A stretch of 49,017 bases of DNA from Phytomonas francai (GCA_001766655.1 MJCC01000001.1:980016-1029032), one strand, 5' to 3'; positions 28,045-37,246 are shown, counted from the stretch's first letter. The notes: a model not told the origin generated them from the letters alone. Numbers and translations: made by a program.

Positions 28045-28110
28045 AACTCTCTCTTTCTCTCTCTCTTTTCCCCTTTTCCCTCCCTCCTCTTTATATATTG
28101 ATAGGCATAG
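28045..28110 (+). promoter_or_regulatory. Strong polypyrimidine tract and acceptors for GAA1
   Basis: A nearly unbroken C/T tract spans 28046-28091 (ctct repeats then cccctttt), followed by AG at 28103-28104 and 28109-28110. The ATG at 28127 is the first after them. This shows that the 57 extra codons upstream in the same frame are not translated. Confidence 0.75.
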
Positions 28111-28126
28111 GAGAACCAGAGAACGG

Positions 28127-29518
28127 ATGCTTCGCCAAAAAGCTGTTGATTGGATCAAGGACTACGGGGGGATGTTGTCTCCTTTCCTAGTGGCTGCTGG
28201 TATATTGCTCATGTTGTTGCTTCCTACTTTAGCGTCTAAACATGTCTTTATTGATGAGAATGCCATTGGAGACATTAGCGCACCATTTTTTATTAATAAA
28301 CACGTTATCTCAACAGCATCTTCGGAAGTCCTATGGAAGCAACGTCTGGTACGTAGTGGCCGTTCACCTGGATCAGAGGTAATTGCTGTGTATGTGAACA
28401 CTGCCTACAGCGAATCCGTGAAGCTCGCAAATATACTTATCGAACATTTGGTCGGCCGGAGGGACCTGAGTTGCGATATACAGTTCTACTATATAAATGA
28501 CTCGGTGAAATGGCCGATCCCTGAGACCTACGTGAGAGCTGCCTTGGTTCTCAACCTTTCATCACTGAGCAACACCGAAGATTGCATTGACATATACTCC
28601 AAGCATGGTCTTCTCCCCAATCAAGATTTAGCCAACCTTGCCATCCTACACGCGATTTCGGAATCGTTGAGTGTATCTCTTCTTTGTCAGACCGGAAGGT
28701 CACTCAAATCTTCTCACTACAACCCTCTTATGTACTTTATTAAATCTCTTGAGGAATCCATTCTTCTTGACTACTATCCCCAGCCCTGGCATATGATTTC
28801 GACCCGAGGCATTAATACCATTGCCCTTTCTTCCAACCCTCTGTATGCCCACGACAGGGAGGAGGAAGACGATTCCGGAAGCCTTCGCCATGCCTCGATG
28901 GTTTTCCGCGTACTGCTGTCCCTAAGCGGGCTGGAGGAGAAGCTCCACCACGCCTCGTTCGGGTACATCCCGACCGGCCCCGCCGACTTCGTCAGCTTCG
29001 ACGTCGCCCAGATTCCGCTCTTCCTCTTCGCCGCCGCCGCCGTTTCGACGGCGTACCGCATGCACCAGCTCGGCGCGGGGTGGGGCCTGTGGGGGCTGCC
29101 GTTCTCCCTCGCGATGGCCCCCCTCGCGCGCGCGGCCCTTCGCGCCGCGGGGCTGCCCGGGCTCACCCTCGCGACCCTCCTCCTCGCGGAGGTCGCGGGG
29201 CGGCTGCCGGCGGCCTCCGCGACCGCGTGGGTCGCCGCGAACGCGTCCGGCCTCGTCCTCGCGCTCGGGCTCCGGCCGGCGGCCGGGCTCCTCGGCGGCG
29301 CGGGCGCGGCCCTGCAGCTGCTCTTCCTCCACCCCGCCTTCTCGGGGGCGGGCCCGCGGGCCGTCGGGGCGGCCGTCGCCGCGGGCGTCCTCCTCTACTT
29401 CACCGCGCACCTCCGCCTCCCGGCCGCCTCCCCAGTCCTCGGGCTGCTGCTCTACCCCAACGGGGTCTGGGCGCTGGGCCGGCTGCTCGCCCTCTCCCGC
29501 GGCAGGGAGGGCGTGTGA
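28127..29518 (+). CDS. GAA1: GPI transamidase component GAA1
   Basis: A 463-residue protein from the ATG at 28127. The N-terminus matches GAA1: a first transmembrane segment (about residues 14-35) followed by the luminal FIDENAIGDISAPFF stretch. The luminal domain continues to about 285 with PWHMISTRGINTIAL. Several Leu/Ala-rich membrane segments fill the C-terminal 170 residues. GAA1 is part of the ER complex that attaches GPI anchors to proteins; in kinetoplastids GPI-anchored coats are abundant. The 3' part from about 28917 switches to extreme GC with nearly every third position G/C, while the 5' part is balanced. The stop lies inside a GC-rich minisatellite, so the last few residues may vary. 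Confidence 0.82.
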   Translation: MLRQKAVDWIKDYGGMLSPFLVAAGILLMLLLPTLASKHVFIDENAIGDISAPFFINKHVISTASSEVLWKQRLVRSGRSPGSEVIAVYVNTAYSESVKLANILIEHLVGRRDLSCDIQFYYINDSVKWPIPETYVRAALVLNLSSLSNTEDCIDIYSKHGLLPNQDLANLAILHAISESLSVSLLCQTGRSLKSSHYNPLMYFIKSLEESILLDYYPQPWHMISTRGINTIALSSNPLYAHDREEEDDSGSLRHASMVFRVLLSLSGLEEKLHHASFGYIPTGPADFVSFDVAQIPLFLFAAAAVSTAYRMHQLGAGWGLWGLPFSLAMAPLARAALRAAGLPGLTLATLLLAEVAGRLPAASATAWVAANASGLVLALGLRPAAGLLGGAGAALQLLFLHPAFSGAGPRAVGAAVAAGVLLYFTAHLRLPAASPVLGLLLYPNGVWALGRLLALSRGREGV

Positions 29519-29609
29519 CGGAGGGCGCGGGGGGTCCGCGGGCGTGTGAAGGAGGGCGCGGGGGGTCCGAGGGCGTGTGACGGAGGGCGCGGGGGGTCCG
29601 AGGGCGTGT
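29511..29609 (+). repeat. 31-bp GC-rich minisatellite
   Basis: Three full copies of a 31-nt unit beginning gcgtgtgacggagggcgcg (starts 29511, 29542, 29573) plus a partial fourth. Copies differ by one or two bases. The first copy overlaps the last codons and the TGA of GAA1. The repeat ends about 40 nt before the assembly gap. Confidence 0.9.
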
Positions 29610-29651
29610 CGCAGTCGGGATGGGCGGATGTATAGATACGTGGGTGGATGG

Positions 29652-29671
29652 NNNNNNNNNNNNNNNNNNNN
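29652..29671. other. Assembly gap (20 N)
   Basis: Twenty undetermined bases followed by a run of G. The GC-rich minisatellite on its left and the G-run on its right probably explain the failure to read through. Gap size may be nominal. Confidence 0.95.
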
Positions 29672-29868
29672 GGGGGGGGGGTCAATGAAAGGACGCCTTG
29701 TCGGTTGTCATACTCAAGTAAAGGGATAACAATATATGAGATAGGGATACGGTTTCTGTCATTTCATTGTCGTTGGATGGAGCGATACGATGCGGTTTAT
29801 CATCATTTTTTTTTACCCCCATACTTTTCTTTTTCTTTATCGAAAATATTATAGCAACAGACCTTTCA

Positions 29869-30147
29869 ATGTCGAAGCGTACTATGAAGATGGGCGTGAT
29901 GGGCCGCTATGGGGCTCGCTATGGTGCGAACCCCCGTAAGCGCGCCAAGAAGCTTGAGGTCTCTCAGCACGCCAAGCACTTTTGCTCGTTCTGTGGTAAA
30001 TTCGGCTTCCGCCGAAAGGCCGTTGGGATCTGGCGCTGTGAGGGCTGCGGGAAGACCATGGTCGGAGGGGCTTATACCCTGAGCACCCCCAACAACAGCA
30101 CGGTCCGATCCACCGTGCGCCGCCTGCGCGAGCTTGGTAAGAACTAA
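29869..30147 (+). CDS. RPL37A: 60S ribosomal protein eL43 (L37a)
   Basis: A 92-residue protein with the eL43 zinc ribbon: CSFC at about residues 39-42 and CEGC at about 57-60, within [20 protein letters not shown] and a [13 protein letters not shown] segment. It is a large-subunit ribosomal protein. The open frame begins 34 codons earlier, but that part translates a T/C-rich tract (29803-29839). AG sites at 29853-29854 and 29859-29860 precede the ATG at 29869, and length from there is the family norm. Confidence 0.97.
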   Translation: MSKRTMKMGVMGRYGARYGANPRKRAKKLEVSQHAKHFCSFCGKFGFRRKAVGIWRCEGCGKTMVGGAYTLSTPNNSTVRSTVRRLRELGKN

Positions 30148-30447
30148 GACAAAGGTCTAAGTCCGTGTTTATTGTTTTCATTTCCCTATTATAATTAAAT
30201 AATAATAAATCCGTCTTGTGATTTCCCTATTTTACGGTTTTCAAAGTCATACCTTTATTATTTTTTTTGCTGATTATTCCTTCCCGTGGCTTCGTTCTTC
30301 CTCTACGACTTTTCAAAAATATTGAGTGGTATCCACACGCGCATTTATTTACAATATTAACCAAACCCATCCCAAAGCAAATAAAAGCATACAGCCCTAT
30401 ATAACAGTGGTTCAATTAGGTGAAAGTCATCTAAACGGTCAGGAAAG
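30148..30447. other. Intergenic region
   Basis: Three hundred nt with a T/C-rich stretch (about 30255-30315) as likely splice signal for proteasome alpha5. No other feature is seen. Confidence 0.5.
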
Positions 30448-31182
30448 ATGTTTACGTCGAAGTCAGAGTACGACCGCGGGGTTAACACCTTCAGCCCGGA
30501 GGGCCGCATCTTCCAAATCGAGTACGCGATCGAGGCGATCAAGCTGGGCAGCACAAGCCTGGGCATTCAAACCCCGGGAGGGGTCGTCCTTGCGGCGGAG
30601 AAGCGCGTCCCCTCGACCCTGGTCCTGCCCTCGACGATGAACAAAATTCTCGAGATCGACCATCACATCGCTGCGGTGATGAGCGGGATGGTCGCGGACG
30701 CGCGGATCCTCGTCGAGCACGCCCGCGTGGAGGCCCAGAACCACCGCTTCACCTACGGCGAGCCGATGCGAGTGGAGAGCTGTACGCTGGCGGCCTGCGA
30801 TCTTTCCATCCAGTTCGGCGAGCATAGCGGGCAGAAGAAGCTAATGTCCCGGCCCTTCGGCGTCTCGCTCTTGATCGGCGGGGTCGACGAGAAGGGCCCG
30901 CAGCTCCTGCAGACCGACCCCAGCGGGACCTACACGCAGTACGAGGCCCAGGCAATCGGCGGGGGCGCCGAGGCCGCGCAGGCCGTTTTCGCGGAGCGCT
31001 ACCACCGTAATATGAGCATCGAGGAGGCGGAGAACCTCTGCGTGGAGATCCTCAAGCAAGTGATGGAGGATAAGCTGGCAAAGGATAACATCGAGATCGC
31101 GACGATTCGCGCGGACGACGGGAAGCTTCACATTTACGACCCCGCCACCATCAAGGTTATTATCGACCGCATCCCTGAGTAG
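30448..31182 (+). CDS. PSMA5: 20S proteasome alpha5 subunit
   Basis: A 244-residue protein that begins MFTSKSEYDRGVNTFSPEGR followed by IFQIEYAIEAIKLGSTSLGI, the typical alpha5 N-terminus. RPFGVSLLIGGVDEKGPQLL and DPSGTYTQYEAQAIGGGAE also match alpha5, as does VEILKQVMEDKL near the C-terminus. It forms part of the alpha ring together with alpha2, encoded at 16109-16804 on the other side of the strand switch. Length is typical. Confidence 0.96.
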   Translation: MFTSKSEYDRGVNTFSPEGRIFQIEYAIEAIKLGSTSLGIQTPGGVVLAAEKRVPSTLVLPSTMNKILEIDHHIAAVMSGMVADARILVEHARVEAQNHRFTYGEPMRVESCTLAACDLSIQFGEHSGQKKLMSRPFGVSLLIGGVDEKGPQLLQTDPSGTYTQYEAQAIGGGAEAAQAVFAERYHRNMSIEEAENLCVEILKQVMEDKLAKDNIEIATIRADDGKLHIYDPATIKVIIDRIPE

Positions 31183-31643
31183 AGAGGCATGCTATCTAAA
31201 TGTTTGAAGAAGAAGAAGGAGAGGGACAAAAGTGGGAAAAGCCGATAGAAGGGAGATCTGTGTGAGAGGCAGGAATATATATAAATATATAAATGAAGAT
31301 TCTACCAGGAATGAAAAGCTTAGCATTTTTATTGTTGTTGTTATACGAAGCAGATCACTAACGTCTCTTCCTGCGAAAATTTAACACGACTATTGATTTT
31401 TGTTCCCTGGTGTTGGCTTCTAGCAATGGATGCAAATAAACAAGAACCACACAAACGAATATGACCACCACAACATGAAAACGGGGGAGGGGGGGGGTTC
31501 ACATTGAAAATATTTTCTTCTGGTAAACAAGAACAAAAAGCTTCTTGCTGCTAAGCTTCAAAAGGGTAACATTTTTTTTAGGTGTATTATACATAAATAT
31601 ATCCATATATATCAAAGCGAACAGGAAATACCAATAAATCACA
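31183..31643. other. Intergenic region
   Basis: About 460 nt. It has short AT repeats near 31276-31290, a G-run near 31482-31497 and a T-run ending in TTTTTTAG near 31581, probably the PEX14 acceptor. No gene is supported. Confidence 0.55.
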
Positions 31644-32744
31644 ATGGATATCGAAGCACAAACTCAAGAGCTGCCGAAAATTGAGAAGGCGAATGAAGTA
31701 AATGGGAACGACGTGGCCGTTCAGTCAGCGGTGAAGTTTCTGAAGAACCCATCGGTGCAAAACTACCCGACGGAAAGCAAGATCCATTTTCTCATGAATA
31801 AGGGGCTTTCCGTCGCGCAGATCCAGTACGCCTTTGCGCAGGCAGGGCAGTCGGTTTCTCTGGAGAAGATCGAAGCCGCGCGGGGGCGGCGTGCACGAGG
31901 CGGGGCTGGCAGCCCCGCGCCCACGCACACGCAAAACTTTCTTTACACCTCTCCTTCACCCCCTCCTCCCTCTGCGTACGCCGGGAATTATCAAGGCTAC
32001 GACGCCGCGGCGGGGCTGCCGGCGGCCTCGAAGGAGGCGGATTGGCGGGACGTTGTGATCGGGCTCGGCGCCGCGGCCCTCGCGGGCTTCGCGGGCGTAA
32101 AGCTCTTCCAGTGGTACTCGCCGTACGAGATTCGGCGAAAGGGGGAGGGGCCGGGGAAGGTGCGCAGATCATCGCGGCGACGCCAAGCCGATGCCGATGC
32201 CCTTTCGGACGACAGGGACGCCGCCCCCCTCGCGCGGCCTGCCCTTCCCCCTCCGCTTCCGCAGGTCCCGGCCGCGAAGGAGGAGGAGATTAAACGCCTC
32301 GAGGGCGAGCTCCAGGACGCGAAGGAGGCGCTGATGAACGAACGGAAGCGGAGCGCGGACCTCTCCCTCAGCGTCGCGAAGGTGCGCGGGGAGAAGCAGC
32401 AGATCGTCAACAAGAACGAACGCCTCACGCAGCGCGTCGAGGAACTCGAGGACAAGGTCAAGCAGCTGGAGACGGCCGCCCGCGAGCGAGAAGAGAACGA
32501 CAACAACAACGCAGCGGCGGCGGATGCAGAGGAGGAGGAGCGCGCGAGCGTACCGGAAGAGGAGGCCGCGAGTATCCCGGACGGCGAGAGCTCGATTCCC
32601 GGGATCACTGCGAACGTATCGCCCCAGGGTGAAGACTCCTCCCCGATCCCGGCCGAGGAGCTTCCATTGGTTGAGATTAGCAAATCAGAAGCCCCGCAAA
32701 CCGACTTGACGCTTGATGAACTGACGCCTTCTGGTAAAAACTAG
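31644..32744 (+). CDS. PEX14: Peroxin 14, glycosomal import docking protein
   Basis: A 366-residue protein with the PEX14 plan. Residues 25-67 are the conserved N-terminal domain that binds PEX5 WxxxF/Y motifs and PEX19 (AVKFLKNPSVQNYPTESKIH, then FLMNKGLSVAQIQYAFAQAG). A Pro/Ser-rich linker follows, then a hydrophobic segment at about 136-157 (DVVIGLGAAALAGFAGVKLF), and a coiled coil at about 215-282 beginning EEEIKRLEGELQDAKEAL. The tail is acidic. In kinetoplastids PEX14 sits in the glycosome membrane and docks receptor-cargo complexes. The 5' third has mixed codon use and the rest is GC-rich. Confidence 0.93.
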   Translation: MDIEAQTQELPKIEKANEVNGNDVAVQSAVKFLKNPSVQNYPTESKIHFLMNKGLSVAQIQYAFAQAGQSVSLEKIEAARGRRARGGAGSPAPTHTQNFLYTSPSPPPPSAYAGNYQGYDAAAGLPAASKEADWRDVVIGLGAAALAGFAGVKLFQWYSPYEIRRKGEGPGKVRRSSRRRQADADALSDDRDAAPLARPALPPPLPQVPAAKEEEIKRLEGELQDAKEALMNERKRSADLSLSVAKVRGEKQQIVNKNERLTQRVEELEDKVKQLETAAREREENDNNNAAAADAEEEERASVPEEEAASIPDGESSIPGITANVSPQGEDSSPIPAEELPLVEISKSEAPQTDLTLDELTPSGKN

Positions 32745-33159
32745 AATTTATAGGGTTGTATAAAATATCTAAATTTACTCGTATTGACACATTAAAAAGA
32801 GAGAGGAGTAAACCGACAAAGACGCAAAAAGGGAAAACTTGTAGTACAAGCACGAAGTCTATCATGCTAAATATGATTTCATTGTTCCATTACTTGTTAT
32901 GCACAGTAAGCTTCTATAAAAAGGTGCATATGCTTCGATACGCGGCTTCCCGGTTCTTTAAAATAGGAACACTCAGGCCGACAGCATTGTGTTGTAGGGC
33001 ATGCACATGCACACGTCTCTTTCATCCCTTGCTTTTTTTTTCTATCCATACACACACACACGCACATACACAAAGAGAAAAAAACGGAAGAAGATCTCGT
33101 ACTAGGTGTATCCCAATCCCTCAGAGGGAATTTCCGTATTATAAAGGGAAGCTACTATT
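32745..33159. other. Intergenic region
   Basis: About 415 nt. A T/C-rich tract at about 33014-33046 and a CA-rich stretch at 33048-33071 precede the next gene; AG dinucleotides near 33075-33077 are candidate acceptors. A 145-codon ORF runs through this spacer into the next gene in another frame and is not supported. Confidence 0.5.
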
Positions 33160-35457
33160 ATGGCAGAAGCAACATCAACGGACTACACGTTGAATCCCCC
33201 TGCAGACAGACGTCGACCGGAATCGATCTTCACCCCTGTCCGTAAGTTTCTTGTTCGTAGCTCAAGCTCCGATGATGACGAAGTGGAGATAATGAAAATG
33301 GATGCAGACAATAATTCCGTGGGGTCGTCTAAACGCGAGGCTCATTTTACGCTTTTGCCGAAGCGGTCCTCCACCAGGTCATCAGGAGAGAGCTCCAGCA
33401 GCGATAGCGCTGCTGGGGAGACAAAACGGACCCGCATGCCTCCTTACCGATTCAGGCCGCGTCTGAAAAACATCCCCGCCGCCGCTGCTGGGGAATCCTC
33501 CTCCAGTTCCGTGAACTTCCTACCGGAAAATGAAGATGATACGCGAGGCTGGAAGCAGATGCACAGTTCCCAAACTGGTGACGCGATGCTAACCCAGCCT
33601 CAACCATCGAAAGAAGCGGGAAATAAAAACGCGATGGCGTCGCCTGCGGCTCTTGTCAATGAGAGCATGAATTCAACTCAACATGTACAGAACGCGACCG
33701 CCGCGACCAGCGCCTTCCCCCCCCAGCCTACCCCACACCAGGAGTCTTCGGCTCGGGTTGCGGGGGGGTCAGCGCGGGTGAATCAAGGGGGCATCTATGA
33801 AAGAGGTCTCACTATGAATAAGCGGAAGGAGCAAACGATTCAACACCTGCGTGCGGCTCTTCTGGAGGACGAATCCAAGGAAGCAACCTTCCACCCTAAA
33901 ATATCCAAACGGGCTGAATCCCTTCGAAGGCGAAGCGGCACGCCAGAGGACGCCATCAGTGCAATGCGGATCAAAAAACGCTCAATGCTTTTGGAATTAC
34001 CTAGCAACGAGTTAAACCACTCGTTTACGCCGCGTATTTCGCGAAAGTCGGTGGAGATCGTGCACCACTCACGCTCCACCAGCGCCATGAGTCTGCCAGT
34101 TGGGGAGCGGCTCTACCACGGATACGGCCTACCTAATAGGGAATCCCGGCGCGCGACGACGGATGATAGCCCTCGACCGAAGTCCATCATCCGAACCCCA
34201 AGTGAAATTAACGCGCACATCGCATCGATGTACCTATTTGAATCACAAAAACAGGAGGCTATTCGAGAGATTCAGGAGGAATTACTCAAGGAGACGGCGC
34301 CTACCACCCCCCGTGTCGATCCTTCCGAGGTTGTGAAGCGACTGACATCCCCCAACACCGCGGGAAGGCCGTCGCTGCGCAAATTGGTGGTGGACCCATC
34401 GCTGGAGGAATGCACCTTCGCGCCTAAACTCAGCACCTCCGTGTCGGAATACGTGAGCCGGGCTCAGCAGCGCGGGCTTACGCGCTGGTTCCTTTACTTT
34501 TCAAAACCGAACGCCACCACGCTATCGCTGGAGGACCTCCACGGCGAGCGCGCAATCCCCCACGCGGACACCGCTCGCCGTATCGAGGCCGCCCTCACCT
34601 CCCGCGCCGGGCCCGCTGCCGCCGCGACCGAGTGGACTTTGCAGGCCTTCCTGCGCGACCTCGCCGCCGCGGAGGAGGAAAAGGGGAAGGAGTGGCCGCA
34701 GTTATGGCGCGAGTTCCCCGACGGGGCCGCGGCGGGCGCGGCCCCCACTTTTCGGCCGCGCATAGACGCCAACAGCCGCGCCCTCGCGCGGCGGCGGGGC
34801 CGGGAAGCGCCCGCGGCCCCGCTCCCCGCGCACGACCGCCTTTTCCTTCCCGTCCGACAACAGCAGCTCCGGCGCGCGCAGGAGGAGCTCGAAGGGCGGC
34901 AGCGGCACCTCCTCTCGGAGCAGTTGGCCGCGGAGAAGCGTTCCCGTGCGATCCTCCGCTGGCGGCGGCAGATCGCCGCGAGGGCGAAAACAAGGCCGAA
35001 CGGCCCGCGGGAGGAGGCCGCGCCCGCTCCCGCCCTGCCAGCCCCCCCGTCCGTCCAACCCCGCCGGCCCCCCCCCCTCGCCGCGGATCTTTCCATCCTC
35101 AAGAGGGCGGCCGCGGAGTTGGAGGGGGTTTTGCGCGAAAAGGCGGCGCCGCGTGCGGTCGAAAAGGGCGTCGAGGTCGCACAGGCGCCGCCCGCGGCAA
35201 GTCCCTCCACCCCAACCCGCCCGGTCGGCGACTCGGATGCAAAACCGGGAGATCGCATGTCTACGCACGACCGTCCTGGAAGCCTTTCCGACGCGGAAGC
35301 ACCCCCTACGACGAGCCTTCTCTTGGCGTGTGCAGACTGCCGAAATCCGTGCTCCGCTTCCACCGCTGAGAGGCAAAACATTGAAAAAGAGAACAGGCGC
35401 CGGCTAAGACAGCTGGGAAAGAGTTTGTATAGAAAGAGCCGCGGGCTGTGTCAATGA
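33160..35457 (+). CDS. Large protein with repeated FxPxI motifs, putative cytoskeletal
   Basis: A 765-residue protein with no recognised enzyme domain, the last gene of the plus-strand cluster. The N-terminal 230 residues are Ser/Gln-rich and probably disordered. Four copies of a short motif follow: ATFHPKISKRAESLRR (about 243), HSFTPRISRKSVEI (about 287), CTFAPKLSTSVSEYV (about 417) and PTFRPRIDANSRAL (about 530). Residues about 560-610 form an Arg/Glu/Gln-rich coiled coil. Such F-x-P-x-I/L elements recur in protist cytoskeletal and flagellar proteins, so a cytoskeletal role is my inference, not a family assignment. Codon usage is mixed up to about 34530 and then becomes extremely GC-rich up to about 35240. 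Confidence 0.75.
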   Translation: MAEATSTDYTLNPPADRRRPESIFTPVRKFLVRSSSSDDDEVEIMKMDADNNSVGSSKREAHFTLLPKRSSTRSSGESSSSDSAAGETKRTRMPPYRFRPRLKNIPAAAAGESSSSSVNFLPENEDDTRGWKQMHSSQTGDAMLTQPQPSKEAGNKNAMASPAALVNESMNSTQHVQNATAATSAFPPQPTPHQESSARVAGGSARVNQGGIYERGLTMNKRKEQTIQHLRAALLEDESKEATFHPKISKRAESLRRRSGTPEDAISAMRIKKRSMLLELPSNELNHSFTPRISRKSVEIVHHSRSTSAMSLPVGERLYHGYGLPNRESRRATTDDSPRPKSIIRTPSEINAHIASMYLFESQKQEAIREIQEELLKETAPTTPRVDPSEVVKRLTSPNTAGRPSLRKLVVDPSLEECTFAPKLSTSVSEYVSRAQQRGLTRWFLYFSKPNATTLSLEDLHGERAIPHADTARRIEAALTSRAGPAAAATEWTLQAFLRDLAAAEEEKGKEWPQLWREFPDGAAAGAAPTFRPRIDANSRALARRRGREAPAAPLPAHDRLFLPVRQQQLRRAQEELEGRQRHLLSEQLAAEKRSRAILRWRRQIAARAKTRPNGPREEAAPAPALPAPPSVQPRRPPPLAADLSILKRAAAELEGVLREKAAPRAVEKGVEVAQAPPAASPSTPTRPVGDSDAKPGDRMSTHDRPGSLSDAEAPPTTSLLLACADCRNPCSASTAERQNIEKENRRRLRQLGKSLYRKSRGLCQ

Positions 35458-35734
35458 GAGATTGAAGCATTTCATCCTCATTTCTGTCGGTCCCTGCGTG
35501 CCATTTATTTACACAAAAAGAAACTTAAAGCGCACGCCCCCTATTTTTAGCATCCCCCAGGCTACTCGTATGATTTTGTGGGGCACTTCTGCATGCATTG
35601 CTTTCAACACGATTCTCCCCTTTTAGGCATCAAGCATTCTATGCAAATAGACAATAGATTTTCTTCCAAAGAATGCGAATGAGGCAGAGGCGGCCTAGAT
35701 AGACTTCGCAGTGGGATGGGCGCCGGGGAGCCGG

Positions 35735-36138
35735 CCGGCGCGGGGTGGCCCCTCCCACGGGAAAAATGCCCCCCCCCCCCCCCCTTGCGGTCGGATTCGG
35801 CATTCCCAGGGCAATCGGGACGGTTGGGGTGCGACCGCGCCCCCTAAGGGAGCAAAGAAGGAAAAAAAAGTATGATCCACGTAATAAAATAACAACCGAT
35901 TAAATGGTCAAATTAAGTTTTGAAATGATTCGGGTGGGGGGGCAAAGGGGGGGGGGAAAGGCGATTTGCGGCCGGGGGCATTCCGTTTGGTGGAGCGGCC
36001 TGGTGGAAATAAAACGGTTTAATATTTTTTCCCGTCGCGAATAATTTTGAGAAAAAGCTTCTAATTTTTTTTTGGCCTGGCCCTTTTTTTTTCAGGGCGG
36101 GGTGGGGGGTCGGGCACCCGCGCCTGATAGGGGGCGCC
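35735..36138 (+). repeat. Left arm of a 404-nt inverted repeat
   Basis: Base i here pairs with base 72495-i in the right arm without any length change at the points I checked: the outer end ccggcgcgggg, the middle tggtcaaattaagttttgaa, and the inner end cctgatagggggcgcc. I saw only a few mismatches, for example near 35850. It contains runs of 16 C and 9 G and the block ccgattaaatggtcaaatta. Coding ability is not supported. Confidence 0.93.
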
Positions 36139-36356
36139 AACCTCAAAGGGAAGGGCGGGCGGGTGGGATTGCCCTCGGGGAGGGGAGGGGGGGGCAAATA
36201 AACCCCGCCCTGGGGCAGATAACGCAGTTTGCATTTTCCGAAAGTGTTTTTAATATGGGCAAGGGGGGGAAACATCAATTGGCGACAACGGGGGGGCATT
36301 ACAGCATACGTTTCATGGGAGCGGCCCGGTCGCCCCCTTTACTTCAGCAGGGGATG

Positions 36357-36760
36357 GGCGCCCCCTATCAGGCGCGGGCGCCCGACCCCCCACCCCGCCC
36401 TGAAAAAAAAAGGGCCAGGCCAAAAAAAAATTAGAAGCTTTTTCTCAAAATTATTCGCGACGGGAAAAAATATTAAACCGTTTTATTTCCACCAGGCCGC
36501 TCCACCAAACGGAATGCCCCCGGCCGCAAATCGCCTTTCCCCCCCCCCTTTTCCCCCCCACCCGAATCATTTCAAAACTTAATTTGACCATTTAATCGGT
36601 TGTTATTTTATTACGTGGATCATACTTTTTTTTCCTTCTTTGCTCGCTTAGGGGGCGCGGTCGCACCCCAACCGTCCCGATTGCCCTGGGAATGCCGAAT
36701 CCGACCGCAAGGGGGGGGGGGGGGGGCATTTTTCCCGTGGGAGGGGCCACCCCGCGCCGG
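36357..36760 (-). repeat. Right arm of the 404-nt inverted repeat
   Basis: The reverse complement of 35735-36138, separated from it by a unique 218-nt spacer (36139-36356) rich in G runs. The DNA outside the arms is unrelated, and I see no clear target-site duplication. It could be a fold-back element, a recent inverted duplication or an assembly/chimera artefact. Confidence 0.93.
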
Positions 36761-37246
36761 GCTTCGGCGGGCACAGGGCCGGCGGCCGCCCTTGACGTAT
36801 TATTAGGCAAGCCCCGCCATTGCGTATGGTCTCGCGGTTCTTTTCCGCCAACTATATTGTGAGAGTTGCTTTCGAAAGGAAATATAAACAAAGGGATCGT
36901 AGCAGCTGTTCATCTGGAAAAGCTCATTTTTAACCCAACAAATGGACTTCTTTTCCCTCTAGATCCGGCAGCCACGGGTTACAAAATTCCAAAGCTTTCA
37001 TTACGCATTTTGTCCCTGGGGAAGGGGTATTGTTTGTGGCAAAGAGAATAAAAAGTTAACCTTAGCGTACCCCTTTCCTTCCTCTTTTGAATCGGTTGCT
37101 TTCCATCTATATTAGGTCCATCGATCCCAACGGACTCGCAGCGGATGAGCAAATATACATATACCTGTTTTTCCCACCCCCACCCGAATCGAACCCCTCC
37201 TCCTTTTTTAAAAAATCCCGCAGGTTGTTTCGCACCGTTGGCCTGT

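Larger units (their letters stand above)
35458..37246. terminator. Convergent strand-switch region, putative transcription termination zone
   Basis: Plus-strand genes end at 35457 and minus-strand genes end at 37247, so the two clusters converge here. In kinetoplastids such regions are Pol II termination zones, often with base J or H3/H4 variants. The left ~275 nt and right ~485 nt look like ordinary 3' UTR DNA. The centre (35735-36760) is a large inverted repeat with long G and C runs. ORFs of up to 128 codons here come from the mirrored arms and are not credible genes. No tRNA is seen. Confidence 0.6.

Noticed and set aside
27956..28126. 57-codon N-terminal extension of GAA1
   Set aside because: It is translated from the polypyrimidine tract before the acceptors at 28103-28110, so it is not in the mature mRNA.
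32756..33193. 145-codon ORF upstream of the FxPxI gene
   Set aside because: It covers the splice signal region and a CA repeat and overlaps the real start in another frame.
34494..35381. Minus-strand and other-frame ORFs of 130-295 codons inside the FxPxI gene
   Set aside because: They lie in the GC-rich part, have biased composition and oppose the cluster direction.
35913..36582. Mirrored ORFs with near-identical peptides in the palindrome arms
   Set aside because: They are the same inverted sequence read on both strands; Pro/Lys-rich composition derives from C- and A-runs, with no family match.
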